A stretch of 64,000 nucleotides of DNA from Paratinospora sagittata. Its lineage: Eukaryota; Streptophyta; Magnoliopsida; Ranunculales; Menispermaceae. The translations under genes were made by a program, and so were the position numbers. Below the pieces are notes generated by a model that was given only the letters and a program-made list of their open reading frames with translations, ran no database searches and was not told the DNA's origin. This document shows positions 21,513-35,029 of this stretch, one piece after another. The first letter of the stretch is position 1. Every line of letters begins with the position of its first letter. The stretch lies in the NCBI GenBank assembly GCA_035771175.1, contig CM069598.1:10070668-10134667 (forward strand). Direction: 5' to 3'.

Positions 21513-24500
21513 GTGGATCCACTCTGCTTATTGAAGTGAAAACAAACTCTCACATATTTGTAAACAAACGAAACTGAAACCTTCCCCAAGCTCCACCCCA
21601 TTACCTCGGTGGAAAGACTTGTACCTCTTTAAATTTAGTATCTATGCTATTAAATAAATTTACTTGAAAGAATTCATCAACCGTTTCTGCCAAACTTTCA
21701 AAACAGTTACTTTAAACTTAATTATCTTTTATTTATTTTTTAAAATTAGTCCTAGGGCCAAAACCATAATTTTTAGTAGTTAAATAAATTTCATTCCTAT
21801 TCCCCCTTCATGTCTCTTATTTTTGTGTTTACATATAAATTTTCTATTTAAATTTTTATTCTTTTCTTCTATTTTATTTTCAAACAAAAATGTCTTAAGT
21901 ACAAAATTAAAAATTTAAATTTCAAAAGCATCATGCAACACACGTGCCCCTGCCCCCTTTTTTATTCATTTAAGGCATTAATTAAAGCCTCTCCTGTGAG
22001 AAATTTATTAATTAAAGTTTTTCTTTTTATAAGATGACCATAAATAAATATGGAGCTGCTAATTGAATCATAAAAAAATATTCTTTACACCATAAAAAGT
22101 CATTAATTTTGATTTTCAATAATAGGCTCATATGATTGTACCAAAATATCCCTATATTTTTTTTTTTCAATTTTGTCATGGAGTTCGGTCTTTCGTGACC
22201 GAACCTATAACTATTACTTTGGTCACTCTAGGCCTAACCATCTATTTTTTTTTATTTTTTTTTGTGCTTTAACTACATTAAAAAAAATATAGTTTGGTCG
22301 GTGAATACAAAACTCAAAACATAAAGTTCTGTCGTCTTCGATCGAACCACTGCAATCGATTTGATATCGCAAGTCCAAATCGATCGCGGTCTTGTTTCTT
22401 CCATGGTAGTTTTTTCGAACATCCGACGATATTTTTTGTGAATAAAACTATTAAATTATTATTTTAATAACAAATCTCTCATCGATTTAGTGATTTTTGC
22501 TCGTAAAACTTTAAATCGTTTTTGTGAGAAGGATATTTAAGGAAGTTTAGTGTAGTAATGATAATATTTTTTCAAATTTTATGGTAGGAATAAAATGCAG
22601 TGAAACTTTTATTTTATTTTTTTTATAATTTATCTAGCTGCCCCATAAATATTAATGAAAAACACAACTTTTGAAAGAGTAACTATTACTTAACAGTATG
22701 TGACTGTGGACCTTACCAGATGTGGAGCCTCTTAAAGTTGCCTTGTTAGAGTAGACTGTTGAACGTTACATCACTTATATATCTTCCATTACCATTAAAA
22801 ATAAATAAATATTAATTGTTATCTTCCATCCACTAGTTTTAATTACTACCGGGCACACAACTGATAGGCCTTGATGAAACAATGAGAACACGGGTAGTTT
22901 ACATGGTTGAAAAATATGTGTTATATTAAAACTAGTTAGAAATAGTTTTTTATAGTTAATAAATTAAAATATATGTGTGAAATAAAGATAAGAACAAATA
23001 CGATCGGAGGTCTGTGCTAAAAATAATTAAAAGATAAAGGTCTCAAAATTAAAATTCGTGTCCACCTTAACCGCGTTTACTTAGAAAAAGTCGTCCAATG
23101 TCTTTACAGTGTTCAAACGCGGATTTGTCTCGCCTAAAATATGAGAATATCACGTGAAAATTTTTTTTTAAAAAAATAAAGAAATAAAGATAAGCCAGTC
23201 ATATATAGATGAATGATATGATTTAAAGGATGATTTATTATTATTATTTTTAAAAGGATGATTTTTTTTCATTAAAAAACACCAAAAATTTAGGAGAGCT
23301 TTTTAAAAAGCACAAAAAATTTAAAAGTTTTTTAAAAGTATTTTTTTGAGAAACATTTTTAGAAAAAACGTTTTTAAAAAAAGTTGTTATCTTTTAAAAA
23401 CATAAAATTATTTTTTTCAAGTAAAAGCAGGTATTGTTAAATACTTTTAAAAGTGTTTTAATCTTTCGAATAAATTAATAAATATACTTATAAGCACACA
23501 GAATAAGTTGTAGCACTTTTAATAAGGTCGATTCACAAAAATTAGACAAATCTCTTTAAATTTTTTTAAAAATAAATCAAAACTTTATATACTATATAAG
23601 TAAAAAAAAAAATACTTTCAAAAATCTTCTCCAAATGGAGCCATTCTCCCAAACGTAACTACGCCTAAGCGTAGAATTAGCGTAGAATTTTACTTTATAA
23701 TGTCTCAATACTAACAAGGATGAGATCCGAGCATATATTTCATATATATTGAATTTGTTCATATTTGACATAGGCCTATTATTTCTTTAATCTTGTACCT
23801 GACAGCTTATGACCCTCAACCCATAGAGTTAGAATAAAAAATAAAAATAAAAATAAAAATAAAATAAACCATCATTCATCTAGTTGTGACAAACACCTTA
23901 TTTAGCAAAAATCGTTATATGCCTGCTAAGGTAGAAATGCGATAGAAACACCACCACTTTGTTGCCATTAGATTGATATCATGTTGGGCAATTTATGGGG
24001 CCCGATGTTGATCCAATGGAGTAGGATTAGTCACATTTCCATTGTGTTTCTACCCTACATCTACACAATTTTTTCTCTCATTTAGATATAAAATTATAAG
24101 TATAAAGACTTAGTTCGTAATCTAACTTAACTCAAATGTTTTTTTCCCAACTAACTCTACCTACCCTGAGAATATTTTTTATATTTTTAGACAGCTAGTC
24201 CTAAACTTTTTAAAAACAAAGAATTTATTAGTTAAGAAGCAATATAAAATTTTGTTAGATGTAACTATAAAATAAATTACTCACATTTAAGTTTGGCGAG
24301 TGTCAGAATTAAATGGTATAAGGTTCTACTATACAACGACGTCTTTAGAAGTGACCCCTGATATCTTTGACTTTAAAAAAAATAGATGAAATAAATTTAC
24401 CTAAAACTCATTTTATCCAGTAATAAAGTTATCATTTTTTATTACCCTACTTAAAACAAATAACTAATTAAACAACTTCATCAAGAGTCACAACTATTCT

Positions 24501-25740
24501 ATTGTATAAGTTTTATATCTAAATATTATAATTTATATATTCTCTTCTAAACCCTAAAAGCTACCACAGTAAAGAACATCCTACAACACTCAATCCTTTC
24601 TCTCATTTCCCGGGAAATTGAAAAAAGTAGGGGTGGTTTTTGAGTTCACGTGAATCCTAAGTAAACTGAAAGAAGGGCGCTCTATATGTCTCATGATTTG
24701 ATTGTGAATGGATATAAATATTGTTGGTAGTTAAGTTCTCACTAGTTGCCAAGATTTGATCTCATGGGGTAGCATGTATTGTCACCACTTCACCTTGTGG
24801 ACCCATTTATCATTAATTTAACATCTCCGTATACACTTCTATCATATGTGATGGAGATGCTCCATCTTAAACACCAAGGGCCACCCTTTTGTGTTATTAA
24901 ATATAAGTTATTTTTCCACTAATGATCCTCTCAATAATAAATTTGTTTTTCCACCCATTAAATATATTTTTCATAAGAAATGGTATATCTATTATGACTA
25001 AATCTCTAGCATATTAGAATATTAAAAAGAGTAAAAGATAAATTATAAAACTCTTATATGTAAGAATTATGTAATTTAAGGAAGATCCCATCTACAAATT
25101 TCTTAAGTTTAATATAGATGACTTGTCTTTATTCAATAAAAATGGATTAGTCGGCAGTGTCCGCATATTTACCTAAATTAATCACCATGTGACAAAGGAA
25201 CAAATAAAAATTTATGTATTATTTTTTTTTTTATTAATTCTGTTAATGTAAAAGAATGAAAAGAATATTCAAGATTATTTCAAAGGAACTTTGTTATTTT
25301 ATTATTTTAGTATTACAAGCTAAGCATCTCAATTATATATATCTTCCAATTAAATTAATAAAATAAAATTAGTATTCAAAATTGACCTAATTTGGGTTCA
25401 CCAACCAAATCAATCAAAACAAACCCGGGCATCATGGCGACGGTTTAACCTGCTCCAAATTTGTCAAAATCTAAAACGTGGGTGGGCCCATAAAAACGTG
25501 CACAGTTGTCAAAAACTAGGGGGCCCCATCTCCCACTTCCATATCCAACATCACCACCACCAGATCATCCTCTTCCTCCTACTTTCACCTGAACCATCTC
25601 TTCTCAAATAACAAATAAAATTCAAAATCTTTCCTCAAGGTCTCACTTTGCACCATTAATGGCAGCTACCCTTCAACTTCATCAAGCCCCTTAGCACTTC
25701 CTTCCTTCATTCATCTCTACAAAAAAAGCCCACCAGAAAA
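21513..25740. other. AT-rich intergenic DNA, no gene recognised
   Basis: Read on both strands without finding a convincing exon, RNA gene or intact transposon. It contains many poly-A/T and AT-rich tracts and a possible decayed repeat at about 23280-23640. The last 200 bp (about 25540-25740), with CT-rich sequence, are likely the promoter and 5' leader of the TORTIFOLIA1-type gene. Confidence 0.6.
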
Positions 25741-25866
25741 ATGAGTTCTTCTCAGCCTTCCAAACCCTCAAAACCTTCCAAAACTTTAACAACTACAACA
25801 ACAGCGGTACCGAGAACCTCTGTTCTACCCCCCAAACCGCTGTTGTATCCTCCCACCTCGCCATGA
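25741..25866 (+). other. Upstream frame overlapping the TOR1 start (uORF or frame-shifted N-terminus)
   Basis: ATG 25741 opens a 41-codon frame (MSSSQPSKPSKPSKTLTTTT...) ending in TGA at 25864-25866. That stop overlaps the in-frame ATG at 25863 as ATGA. The peptide resembles the Ser/Pro/Lys-rich N-terminus expected of TORTIFOLIA1 proteins, but it is in the wrong frame. A run of six C at 25828-25833 is a likely place for a one-base loss. Alternatively it is a real upstream ORF. Confidence 0.6.
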
Positions 25867-28800
25867 TCGAACTCAAGCAGCGAATTCTCGCCTCAATTTC
25901 CAAGCTTTCCGATCGAGACACCCAACAAATCGCGACCCAAGACCTCTCAAACATCACAAACGCTCTCTCGCCCGACGGCGTCAACATGCTTCTCAATTGC
26001 CTCTGCGACGCTTCCAATGACCCAAAACCCGCTGTTAAAAAGGAAGCTTTACGCCTTCTCGCGCTTCTCTGCACCTCCCATGCCACTTCCACGTCGACCC
26101 ATCTCACAAAAATGATTGCCCATATCGTGAAAAGGCTCAAAGATTCTGATTCGGGTGTTCGTGATTGTTGCCGCGACGCCATTGGAGCGCTGGCTTCGCA
26201 GTATTTGAAGGGTGATGCTGATAATGGGGGTATTGGGTCGGTGGTTTCGTTGTTCGTGAAGCCGTTGTTTGAGATAATGGGAGAGCAGAGCAAGGTGGCT
26301 CAAGGTGGGGCGGCGATTTGTATGGCGAAGATGGTGGAATGTGCTGCTGATGCGCCGATGGGTGCGTTTCAGAAGCTGTGCCCTAGGATCTGCAAGTACT
26401 TGAATAGTCAGACTTTTCAAGCTAAGGCGGCGCTCTTGTCTGTTGTTTCTAATCTCTCTCAGGTTGGGCAATGTGGACTGTTTCATTGGTTTTCAATTCA
26501 GTTTGATTTTTTTTTTTCTAGTTTGAATCCTGTTTTAATATCTTAGTTTTAGACACTTTAATTCAGTTTGGAAAATTTTCAAGGTAGAATCCAATTTGTT
26601 TCTTTAAACAGAGTATTTCTTGTTGAAGTGATTAATAATTTTAGGTGTTAAGTACAAACAGTAATTACTTGAAATGCTCTAAATATATGGTGTTTTGGGG
26701 CTAAATGATCAAACCTCACCCTTTTTGTTTTTAGTTTTCTACTTTGTAGCAATAGTGGGTCATGAATTTGTATTCTTCAAACTCAAATGGTTAATTTTTA
26801 TAATTGGAAATAGTTTAACAAAATGTCGACTTAGCCCTGGATAGAGCCAGAGTGGAGGAAGTAGATTCATGTAGCAAGGTTTGTTTGAGTTAAGTTGAGA
26901 TAGTTCAAGTTTTAATTGTAGATATTTTGCTAGAAATTGTGTTGGGCATTTAGGAAGGTAAGATGTGTATTTCCCCATGTCTTTCAACAAACATATTTCA
27001 GAATCCATTTGCTTAGTTACAAAGGGATAGTCAATCCCAAATGAAAAATAATCCAATAGTAAAGACAACAAAATTGTGCATAATGCTTCTCCAGCTGAGT
27101 CTTCTGTATTGGTTGATAATAATGTTATGGTTCTCGAAGTAATTGCTGCAGTTTTCTTGATTCGTTGCAGGTGGGAGCAATTGCGCCGCAAAGTATACCG
27201 ACCTTGCTGCAAAGCATCTATGACTGCCTTCATAGTAGCGATTGGGCTACGCGTAAAGCAGCAGCTGAGACATTGACTGCCTTGGCATCCCATTCGAGCC
27301 ATTTGATTGCCGATGGTACATCTTCAACCATTGCTGCACTTGAGGCCTGTCGCTTTGATAAGGTATTATCTTAATGGCTTTGTCATTCCTTATATATTTA
27401 GTTTTTATGTCTGGCAATGGTTGAAAAAGCTTTAGGATAGAGCTTTTTGTGACAACAATATATCTGAAAAATGTTAATATAGGGGATAACATTGTGCACT
27501 GAATAATATTGAAACTCCATAAGATTATTGAATTGAGTAAAATATTTCACTTTCTTCTTGTTTTTATAGATTAAACCTGTTAGAGACAGCATGACAGAGG
27601 CATTACAACTATGGAAAAAGATTGCAAGTGAAGGAGGAAATGGAGCTCCAAACAGCCAAAATGCAATATCCAGTGGTTAGCTTGCCAAGATATTTGACAT
27701 TTGAACTATGCAACAAATGAATGTTCACATACCCTTTTTTTCCTGTGGCCAGGTGTGGTTTAATAACTGAAATAGTTGTTTTCACAATTCTCAGATAAAA
27801 ATTCACAAGAGACTGAATCAACAGAGAAGTCAGACCTCAAGAGAAGTGATTCTGGAGGCATTGCAATGGAGTCGACAAAAGATGAATCAGATGCTTCTGC
27901 CCCTACATCTGATTTTCCTTCTAAAACCAAGGGTGGTAGCGTATCAGGCAAAACCGTTGGGATATTGAAGAAAGTACCGGCAGCCCTAACTGACAAAGAA
28001 TTAAACCTGGGTTTTTTCCAAAAACTTGAAGCAAGGGATTCAGATGATTTGCCCGTTGAAGTAGTAGTGCCTCGGAAATTTGTTAACTCTTCCAATTCGC
28101 AAAGTGATGAAGAATCAAAGCTGAATGAGGCTGCTGAAGTATCAAATAAACAGGATTCAGAGGATATTGCAGAGGGTAAATGGATGGAACAAGGAACAGT
28201 TAGGGTGAAAGACTCTAGCTCCCGAGGTTTTAATGTTAATGATGGAACTGATTACAATCAGAGAGACCTATCTAGTGCTCGAATTGGATTTCCTAAATCA
28301 AATGGCCTTGTTGAAGGATCCTTCACTAAAGGAAACTGGTTGGCAATCCAGAGGCAACTATCACAACTTGAGAGACAACAAGCTCATCTCATGAACATGT
28401 TGCAGGTCTGTCCTTGTTTGCTCAAGAAAGCAAGCTTTTCAATTATTATTTTTTTAAACGAACTTCTTTTCCAATTGCAGGACTTCATGGGTGGATCTCA
28501 TGATAGCATGATCACTTTAGAGAACCGGGTAAGAGGTCTGGAAAGAGTTGTTGAAGACATGGCACGGGATTTGGCAGTAGGATCAAGTAGGAGAAGTAGT
28601 ACTTTCATGGCAGGGTTTGAAGGATCTGGTGCTAGGACTTTGGGCAAGTACAACGGCTTCCAGGAGTATTCTACAATTAACTCAGGAAGAGGCGGAGACG
28701 GGCGGGGTTCTTTTTCTGAGAGGTACCATTCATCCGAAAGTATCTTTTCGGGAACAAGGGCGAGGGATCTACCATGGAGATCTAATGTGTCACAACCATC

Positions 28801-29671
28801 AGATCCTTATACGTATGGTGCTTCGAGAAATGGGCACATGGGCTCTAGAAGAGCTTTAGGTGGTGGTTCGAGTGATATTAGACCCTCTAGATCGGAAAAT
28901 GATGGCATTCAAATCGGAAGCCGGAGAGCTTGGGATAAAGGGGGAGGACCTATTAGGCTTGGTGAAGGGCCCTCTGCAAGAAGTGTCTGGCAAGCATCAA
29001 AAGATGAGGCAACCCTGGAAGCTATTAGAGTAGCTGGAGAAGATAATGGAACCTCTCAATCTGCAGCTCGAGTGGATATTCCCGAACTGAACACCGAAGC
29101 TTTGGGAAATGACAGTGCCGGGCAGGACCAAGAACCAATCTGGATTTCTTGGAACAATGCAATGGAAGCTCTTCATGCGGGTGATGCTGATTCAGCTTAT
29201 GGTGAAGTTTTGTCTACTGGAGATGATCTTTTACTCGTGAAGCTGATGGACCGGTCGGGGCCGGTGATGGATCAGCTTTCTAATGAAATAGCGAACGAGG
29301 TTTTGGTAGCTGTTGTGCAGTTTCTGCTCGAACAGAATCTGTTTGATATCGGTTTGTCATGGATTCAGCAGGTAATATCTTACTCAACTTTGCTCTTCTT
29401 TTTTCATCACTTTCGTGTAAGATTTTTGAAGGTGACGATTCAATCTCATTGGCTTCTTTCATTGAGATTGCAGTTGATAGATATTGTGATGGAAAATGGT
29501 CCTGATGTTTTTGGTGTTCCTATGGAAAACAAAAGAGATGTTTTGTTGAATTTACATGAAGCTTCTTCTGTGATTGACCTGCCTGAGGACTGGGAAGGAT
29601 CTACACCTGACCAACTTATGTTGCAATTAGCATCAGCTTGGAGAATTGATTTGCAACAGTTTGAGAAATAA
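25863..29671 (+). CDS. TOR1: TORTIFOLIA1/SPIRAL2-type microtubule-associated protein
   Basis: Six coding exons with GT..AG junctions: 25863-26462, 27171-27362, 27570-27675, 27795-28405, 28481-29371, 29474-29671. They give 865 aa from ATG 25863, close to Arabidopsis TOR1/SPR2. Residues 1 to about 300 form HEAT-like helical repeats (MIELKQRIL..., IVKRLKDSDSGVRDCCRDAI, AFQKLCPRICKYLNS, VGAIAPQS, ACRFDKIKPVRDSM), the tubulin/plus-end binding module. About 478-535 is predicted coiled coil (NWLAIQRQLSQLERQQAHLM ... LENRVRGLERVVEDMARDL). A Ser/Gly/Arg-rich linker follows, then a conserved C-terminal domain from about 655 (PIWISWNNAMEALHAGD ... LPEDWEGSTPDQLMLQLASAW). The family controls cortical microtubule dynamics and straight organ growth. 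Which paralogue this is cannot be fixed here. The N-terminal frame problem is listed separately. Confidence 0.93.
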
Positions 29672-31589
29672 CTTAGCTCATCTTTCAGTTTGAGATGTGT
29701 TCTGCATCATTCTTTTCCTTTTCCCATGTAGAGAAGAAGAAAAAAAAAGAAGGAAAAAACTCAAAGAAATGAAAACAAGTGTAGTTCCATTGAAATGTAT
29801 TGAATCATGTTATATATATGTAATTAGAATGAAAAAGGGCAAAGAATGGATCATTTGATTGAGTATTTGGGCATTATTATTTTGATATGGAAGTATGTAA
29901 AGTTATTTTTTTTATTTGACATGAAAGTATGTAAAGTTGGGTGTGTATGAATATTTAAATTCAAGATTCTCATCTCATAAGATAATTTTTAGATCAAATA
30001 TGAACATGATTGTAACTTTTAGTAATATAGTCTTCGATATTATTTTATTATGAGATTTTATGTGATCCAATTAGAGAAGGTGGCCCTAATAAAAATGAAA
30101 ACTAAAGCTAGAATTAATATTTTTAATAAGTTTCGATTACTGAGATTGGTTGGTAACATAAAATCTTAAGGGAAAGACCGCACAATACATATCAAGCTAT
30201 TATTAACATTTCTTCCTATGGAGTCAAAAATATTCTTCTAATTCAATTGATCCATTTTTTTCTGTATTTTTCAAGAAATGAGTTATATTCTCGTACTGCA
30301 TCAATGTACAAGTTGAAGTCATGGGTGGATGAACTTGAGATGTTTAAGAAAGATCTCCCCCGATCAACTCAACTTGAGTGAGTGTCTCAACACGAGGAAC
30401 TCAAAATTCTTCCAACTGAGTTCATTATTTGGGAACATGCTTTTTTCTATCCTTACGTTACCCTGAGCCCATTATGGAAGCTCACTTCAGACCTGCAGGC
30501 ATACCTAAGGATGGATCATTCATCCATTGTCTTTTTCATATTTGGTTCAATAATGTATAATTTAAGTCTTTAAAACTAATGATTTTTATTAAGTTTGCTT
30601 AGGATTAAGTTTGGAGAAAGCGATATAATCTGATCACTCACTTCAGTTTGTAATTTTTCAATTTTAAAAATTAAAACAGTCTAAGAAGATTCATACTAAA
30701 AATATATGCTACGAAGAAGCATTAATCTGACCTATAATGATTGTTAGTTAATGGAAGGAACGGGTAGGAATTTGACATTGTAATCTTCCGTGCTAATTAA
30801 CTCTTCATTCTGGTGGAAGGATGTTGAAGAGAAGATCTCTGACGTTGCTCACTGTCCCGTTCAACTATGTCCCATGGCTGACGATCGAACATTACTATGG
30901 TGCCTTGACAGAAACGAGAAATAAGCTGTGCTATCACTAATCCATTCCAAAAGGGATTAAATGTGTTGCTGTAGTGTGTGGAACAAAAAATATGCCACAT
31001 GCCACATACATCAGTCTAAACTTGACAGTCTAGATATGGCAAGTAAACTTCTTTTTGAGCACCATCTAACACTACACCCTCTTCTGAAACAAGGCCATAG
31101 ATGTAAGAAATCAAAGGTTTACATGAATGATAATAGATGCAGAGGGGTTTCTATTATAATCCACAAATTCGGGTCATATAATAATTGCCTTAATGGATCA
31201 CTATAGAAGCTATAATCTGCTACTTGTATTGGAAGAAACTAAGTATAGTACTACATGGATCAATGGAGAAGTATGAACAATATATATCTCATTACATTTG
31301 AAAGCTTCTCTTGATGCCAAAATTTCCCTATTGCAACTTTAGACTGATGCAACATCAGAAAGTTTAAACATAGATAATTGCAGTGAGAATGGACTATAAG
31401 AGCCAAAGGCAAATGATTCAAATGAATATTTCCCCTTAACACTATTTTTCCCTTTTAGTGGTTGCAACAGATCAAATGGGAAAAGATCCCACACTATTAA
31501 AATGGGAAAAGAAATGAAAAAGAATAAAAGGAAAGGACTCATTTAAGTTAAAAGCATATTTTTCTTACATTTAATTCAGAAATTTGACG
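29672..31589. other. TOR1 3' region and intergenic DNA
   Basis: The first few hundred bases are the likely 3' UTR. I see no clear gene. A short frame at 30382-30573 and scattered minus-strand frames have no recognisable family features. Confidence 0.55.
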
Positions 31590-31594
31590 CTAGT

Positions 31595-31770
31595 AATCAC
31601 GAATCACATTGGCAGCAGTCCCTCCAGCTAGAATGGACTCTTCAAGTTCTTGAATGGTTTGGCCAAGCTTCTCTACCTCAGAAACCTTTTGGTGATTGGC
31701 TTTATCAAGTATTCTATTCTCTTCCTGCATTGTAATTGATTCATCAAATAATGTTCTAACTTCCAAAAAA
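31595..31770 (-). pseudogene. MAP70-like exon fragment
   Basis: The minus-strand frame reads ITMQEENRILDKANHQKVSE, then VEKLGQTIQELEESILAGG and TAANVIRDY before a stop. This closely follows the coiled-coil core of plant MICROTUBULE-ASSOCIATED PROTEIN 70 (EENRILDKMHRQKVAEVEKL, ELEEAVLAGGAAANAVRDY). The stop directly after RDY, where the family continues QR(K/Q)VQE, and the absence of neighbouring MAP70 exons on either side indicate a fragment rather than a working gene. A splice donor after the last codon is not obvious. A 2.9-kb solo LTR starts about 90 bp away. Confidence 0.55.
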
Positions 31771-31856
31771 AATCTGAGTTTTTTCAAGTTGAACAATGGG
31801 CAAACCTGGTGTATAATACGGTTCATCATACCTTGTTCATCAATGCAAGTAGGTAG

Positions 31857-34792
31857 TGTAACACCCCGATTTTCAAAACTAAATTTTTTTTTTATTTTTT
31901 TTATTTTTATTTATTTATTTATTTTTTATTTTTTTTTTACAAAACAATGAATATTTTACTTTTATATAAAATATAACTGAAAATCGAGACGTTACTCATA
32001 TCCGTCTATCTTAACCCATAACCATTTTATAAATAATAAAATTTGCAAAACTATGAGTTTATATTCTTTCAACCAACTTACTGATTAAGATAAACGAATA
32101 CCATTAATTCTTCGTGAGGGTACTTGCCCTTGTCCATCCGTTATGAACACATCATTAAAATACAATCATCAAATAGAATTAATGAATTCTATTCTAAGGC
32201 ATTCACACGTGAATTAAATCACAGGGTCTTTACTGACCGTAATAATATTTATTGAATTTCAATTATCAATACAATTCGTTTGAATAATAAACCTTTAAAA
32301 ATTAAATGAAAACATTCAGTCCCATAATACTAATTAATTAACCCACCCCTACTACTCTGCACTATGTCACGAACTCGCAATTTTATTCTCCTAAGCACCT
32401 GCATATAAAAATAGGGGTGAGCTTGAAAGCCCAGTGGATCATCTAAACAATTCACAATATTTTATTGTGATACATACACAAGAACATTACAAACAAGTTT
32501 CACACATTAATCGTTGCAACATTAGATTGTTTGAGTCGATAATTTCATTATGTTCCAAATCACGTACCATTAGAAAATCAAACTCAGGGTGGCACAGCCC
32601 AAAAATTAGAACATTGGCGATATTCCTTAGAATAACTGCCCCATATGTATAATTCTTATCTTAATTGTGTTCTTTAATGATGTCACGTCATGCGTACAGT
32701 ATAAGTACGATATTAAGCGCATTCATAAAATATATTCAACTCCACTACACATGGTATCATGTCAAATCAATTATAACAGTGTTCACGCATTCACTATGCC
32801 AATATTCCAAATCATACATTTCATTATCAGGCATTATAATTTATAAATGAATTCAACTACCACATGAATTTCATGCATCCAATTATCATTTGATCAAAAT
32901 AAAAATCATGTTAACACACATATCATCATGGCTAGACAATCACAACATTGCATACATATAATCATGTACAATAGGCATGCATAAGCAATCTAATAATACT
33001 ATAGGCCTAATTAATTTAACATTCCTATCTATATATCAAATAAAATATTATGAAGGCCTAGAATCATTCCCGCCTGAATCGCTAATTTCCAAATCACGCG
33101 TGGTAATCAACCTGTACACGTATATTACGTTTGTTAATATAATTACTCGATTATGAGTGTAGAGATGTATACATATACATATATATATATATATAGTGGT
33201 TGACTGTTTAAACTAAGTATATATATATATATAATACGTATTATAGTGCCTTGTTATATGATATAATGATGTGTATGGTATAACATGATATAATACAATA
33301 TGTGATATATATATATAAGGTGTGGTGGTTTTAAAAAGTGTGACATATAATATAATATGTAATAAGTATTAATATGATATAATATAATATAAGGTTTGGT
33401 GGTTTTGAAAAGTGTGATATATATAATATAATATGTAATATTAAAATGAAGTGATATGTGCTATTGGGTAAATATATGTACTATGATATGTAATATAATA
33501 TGTATTGGATAAACATATGTGCTATGATATGTAATATAATATGTAACATGTAATATTAAAATATTAAAGTGGAATAATGAAGTGACGAAGAATATAATAT
33601 GTAATATTAAAATGAAGTGATATGAAGTGAAGAAGGTGCTATTGGACGTTTTTATAAAAAAAAATATTAAATTGTAATAATGAAGTGAAGAAGAATATAA
33701 TATATAATATTAAAATGAAGTGATATGAAGTGAAGAAGAATACAATATATAATATTAAAATAAAGTGATATGAAGTGAAGAAGGTGCTATTGGACATTTT
33801 CATAAAAAAAAAATATTAAAATGTAATAATGAAGTGAAGAAGAAAGGAGGCGTGAGGAAAAAAAACAGAGCAACAGAGAACGAATGAAAATGAGAAAAGA
33901 AAGACAAAGAAGAGAGATTCAGACCGAGAGCTCGGAGGAAAGGGATCGGAAGCGAGAGATCGGGGGCGAGGCGAGAGATCGGAAGTGAGAGCGAGAGATC
34001 GAGAGTGGCGATGGCAGAGAATAGGAGAAAGAGAGCGGCTGAGGCGGCGAGATCCGCGACGGAGAAGAGAGAGAGAGGCGAGATCTGTGGCGGAGAAGAG
34101 GAGAGGAAGGCGGCGGCGGTGAGATCTGGAGGAGTTGCAGCGGCAAGATGAAAAGGGAAGAGAAGAGAAGAGGGTTTCGAGAGGGCGAGGTTGTGTGATT
34201 TGGTTTAAAGAGAGCGAGATCCGGAAATTTCGGCGAGATCTCGGCGAGGTTCCAGGCGACATGTCGGCGAGATTCCCGACGACATGTCTGCGAGATTTCC
34301 AGATCTTGTTTGACATCTTTTTTTTTTGTGATTTCTTGGATTTAGATTCTAATTTCTTGCTCTGGCTATGCTTTCAGGTTTACCACCTAGCAGTGACTGG
34401 TTTTTAAAGACATGTTCAATTTGTGTTTGTGCTTATTTGCTCGACTTTCTCTGACTGATTATGCATTTATATTACATTTACCTTGAAAATTGATAAGCAT
34501 TGGAGTCTCACAAATGGGACTTTCAATTATTTTTAAGATTCAAGAACCTATGTAAAATCTGTATTTTTTTGTTATTGTTTTTTTTTTTTTTTTTTTTGGA
34601 GAACTCTTAACAATCAGTTTGGTTACTTACTACAAGAAATTTCTGAACTTTTAATGGAAAATTCTATGACAGAGTATGAACTGCCTTGATTACATTTGTT
34701 TCATATTGCAAGAGACTATTTACCTGGCTTATTTGGTTTCGTTATCTTTTTCCTTTTTTGTTCGAGTGAGTCACTAAATTCTGGGTATTACA
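31857..34792 (+). mobile_element. Complete solo LTR, third family, with 5-bp TSD
   Basis: Starts TGTAACACCCCGATTTTC and ends CTGGGTATTACA, 2936 bp, flanked by GGTAG at 31852-31856 and 34793-34797. These are the hallmarks of a Ty3/Gypsy (chromovirus-type) LTR insertion. It contains AT-rich satellite-like stretches with repeated ATAATATGTAATATTAAAAT and AAGTGATATGAAGTGAAGAA (about 33330-33840), then a purine- and GC-rich segment (about 33840-34300), probably transcription start and leader. The 166-aa and 75-aa minus-strand frames here are compositional artefacts. No gag or pol. Confidence 0.85.
33340..33835. repeat. Degenerate tandem repeats in the solo LTR
   Basis: Overlapping repeats built from ATATAATATGTAATATTAAA and ATGAAGTGATATGAAGTGAA. 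A longer block with GAAGGTGCTATTGGACRTTT recurs at about 33639 and 33778. Confidence 0.75.
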
Positions 34793-35029
34793 GGTAGTCT
34801 GGTGTAGAAGGTAATCCATGATGAAGAAATGCCTGAAAAATTCAGTGAAGAACAATTATATCTATTTATTTTAAATCATTACTTATGGGAGATTAATCAA
34901 ATAATTACCTCTTTTCCTCCAAAAGTGGCCTAAATCCTCCACCTCTCCTAAGATGAGGCGGTGGCAAGAGAAGATTAGAAAAGTAGTTTTTAAAAACTAC
35001 TCCACCAACTTATATTCCATAAAATAATT

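Noticed and set aside
25793..26293. 166-codon minus-strand frame
   Set aside because: It is the antisense shadow of TOR1 exon 1, whose plus-strand translation has clear HEAT-repeat family sequence.
26760..27302. 180-codon minus-strand frame
   Set aside because: It crosses TOR1 intron 1 and exon 2 with no family features of its own.
33816..34316. 166-codon minus-strand Ser/Arg-rich frame
   Set aside because: It lies in the purine-rich leader-like part of a solo LTR; composition explains the open frame.
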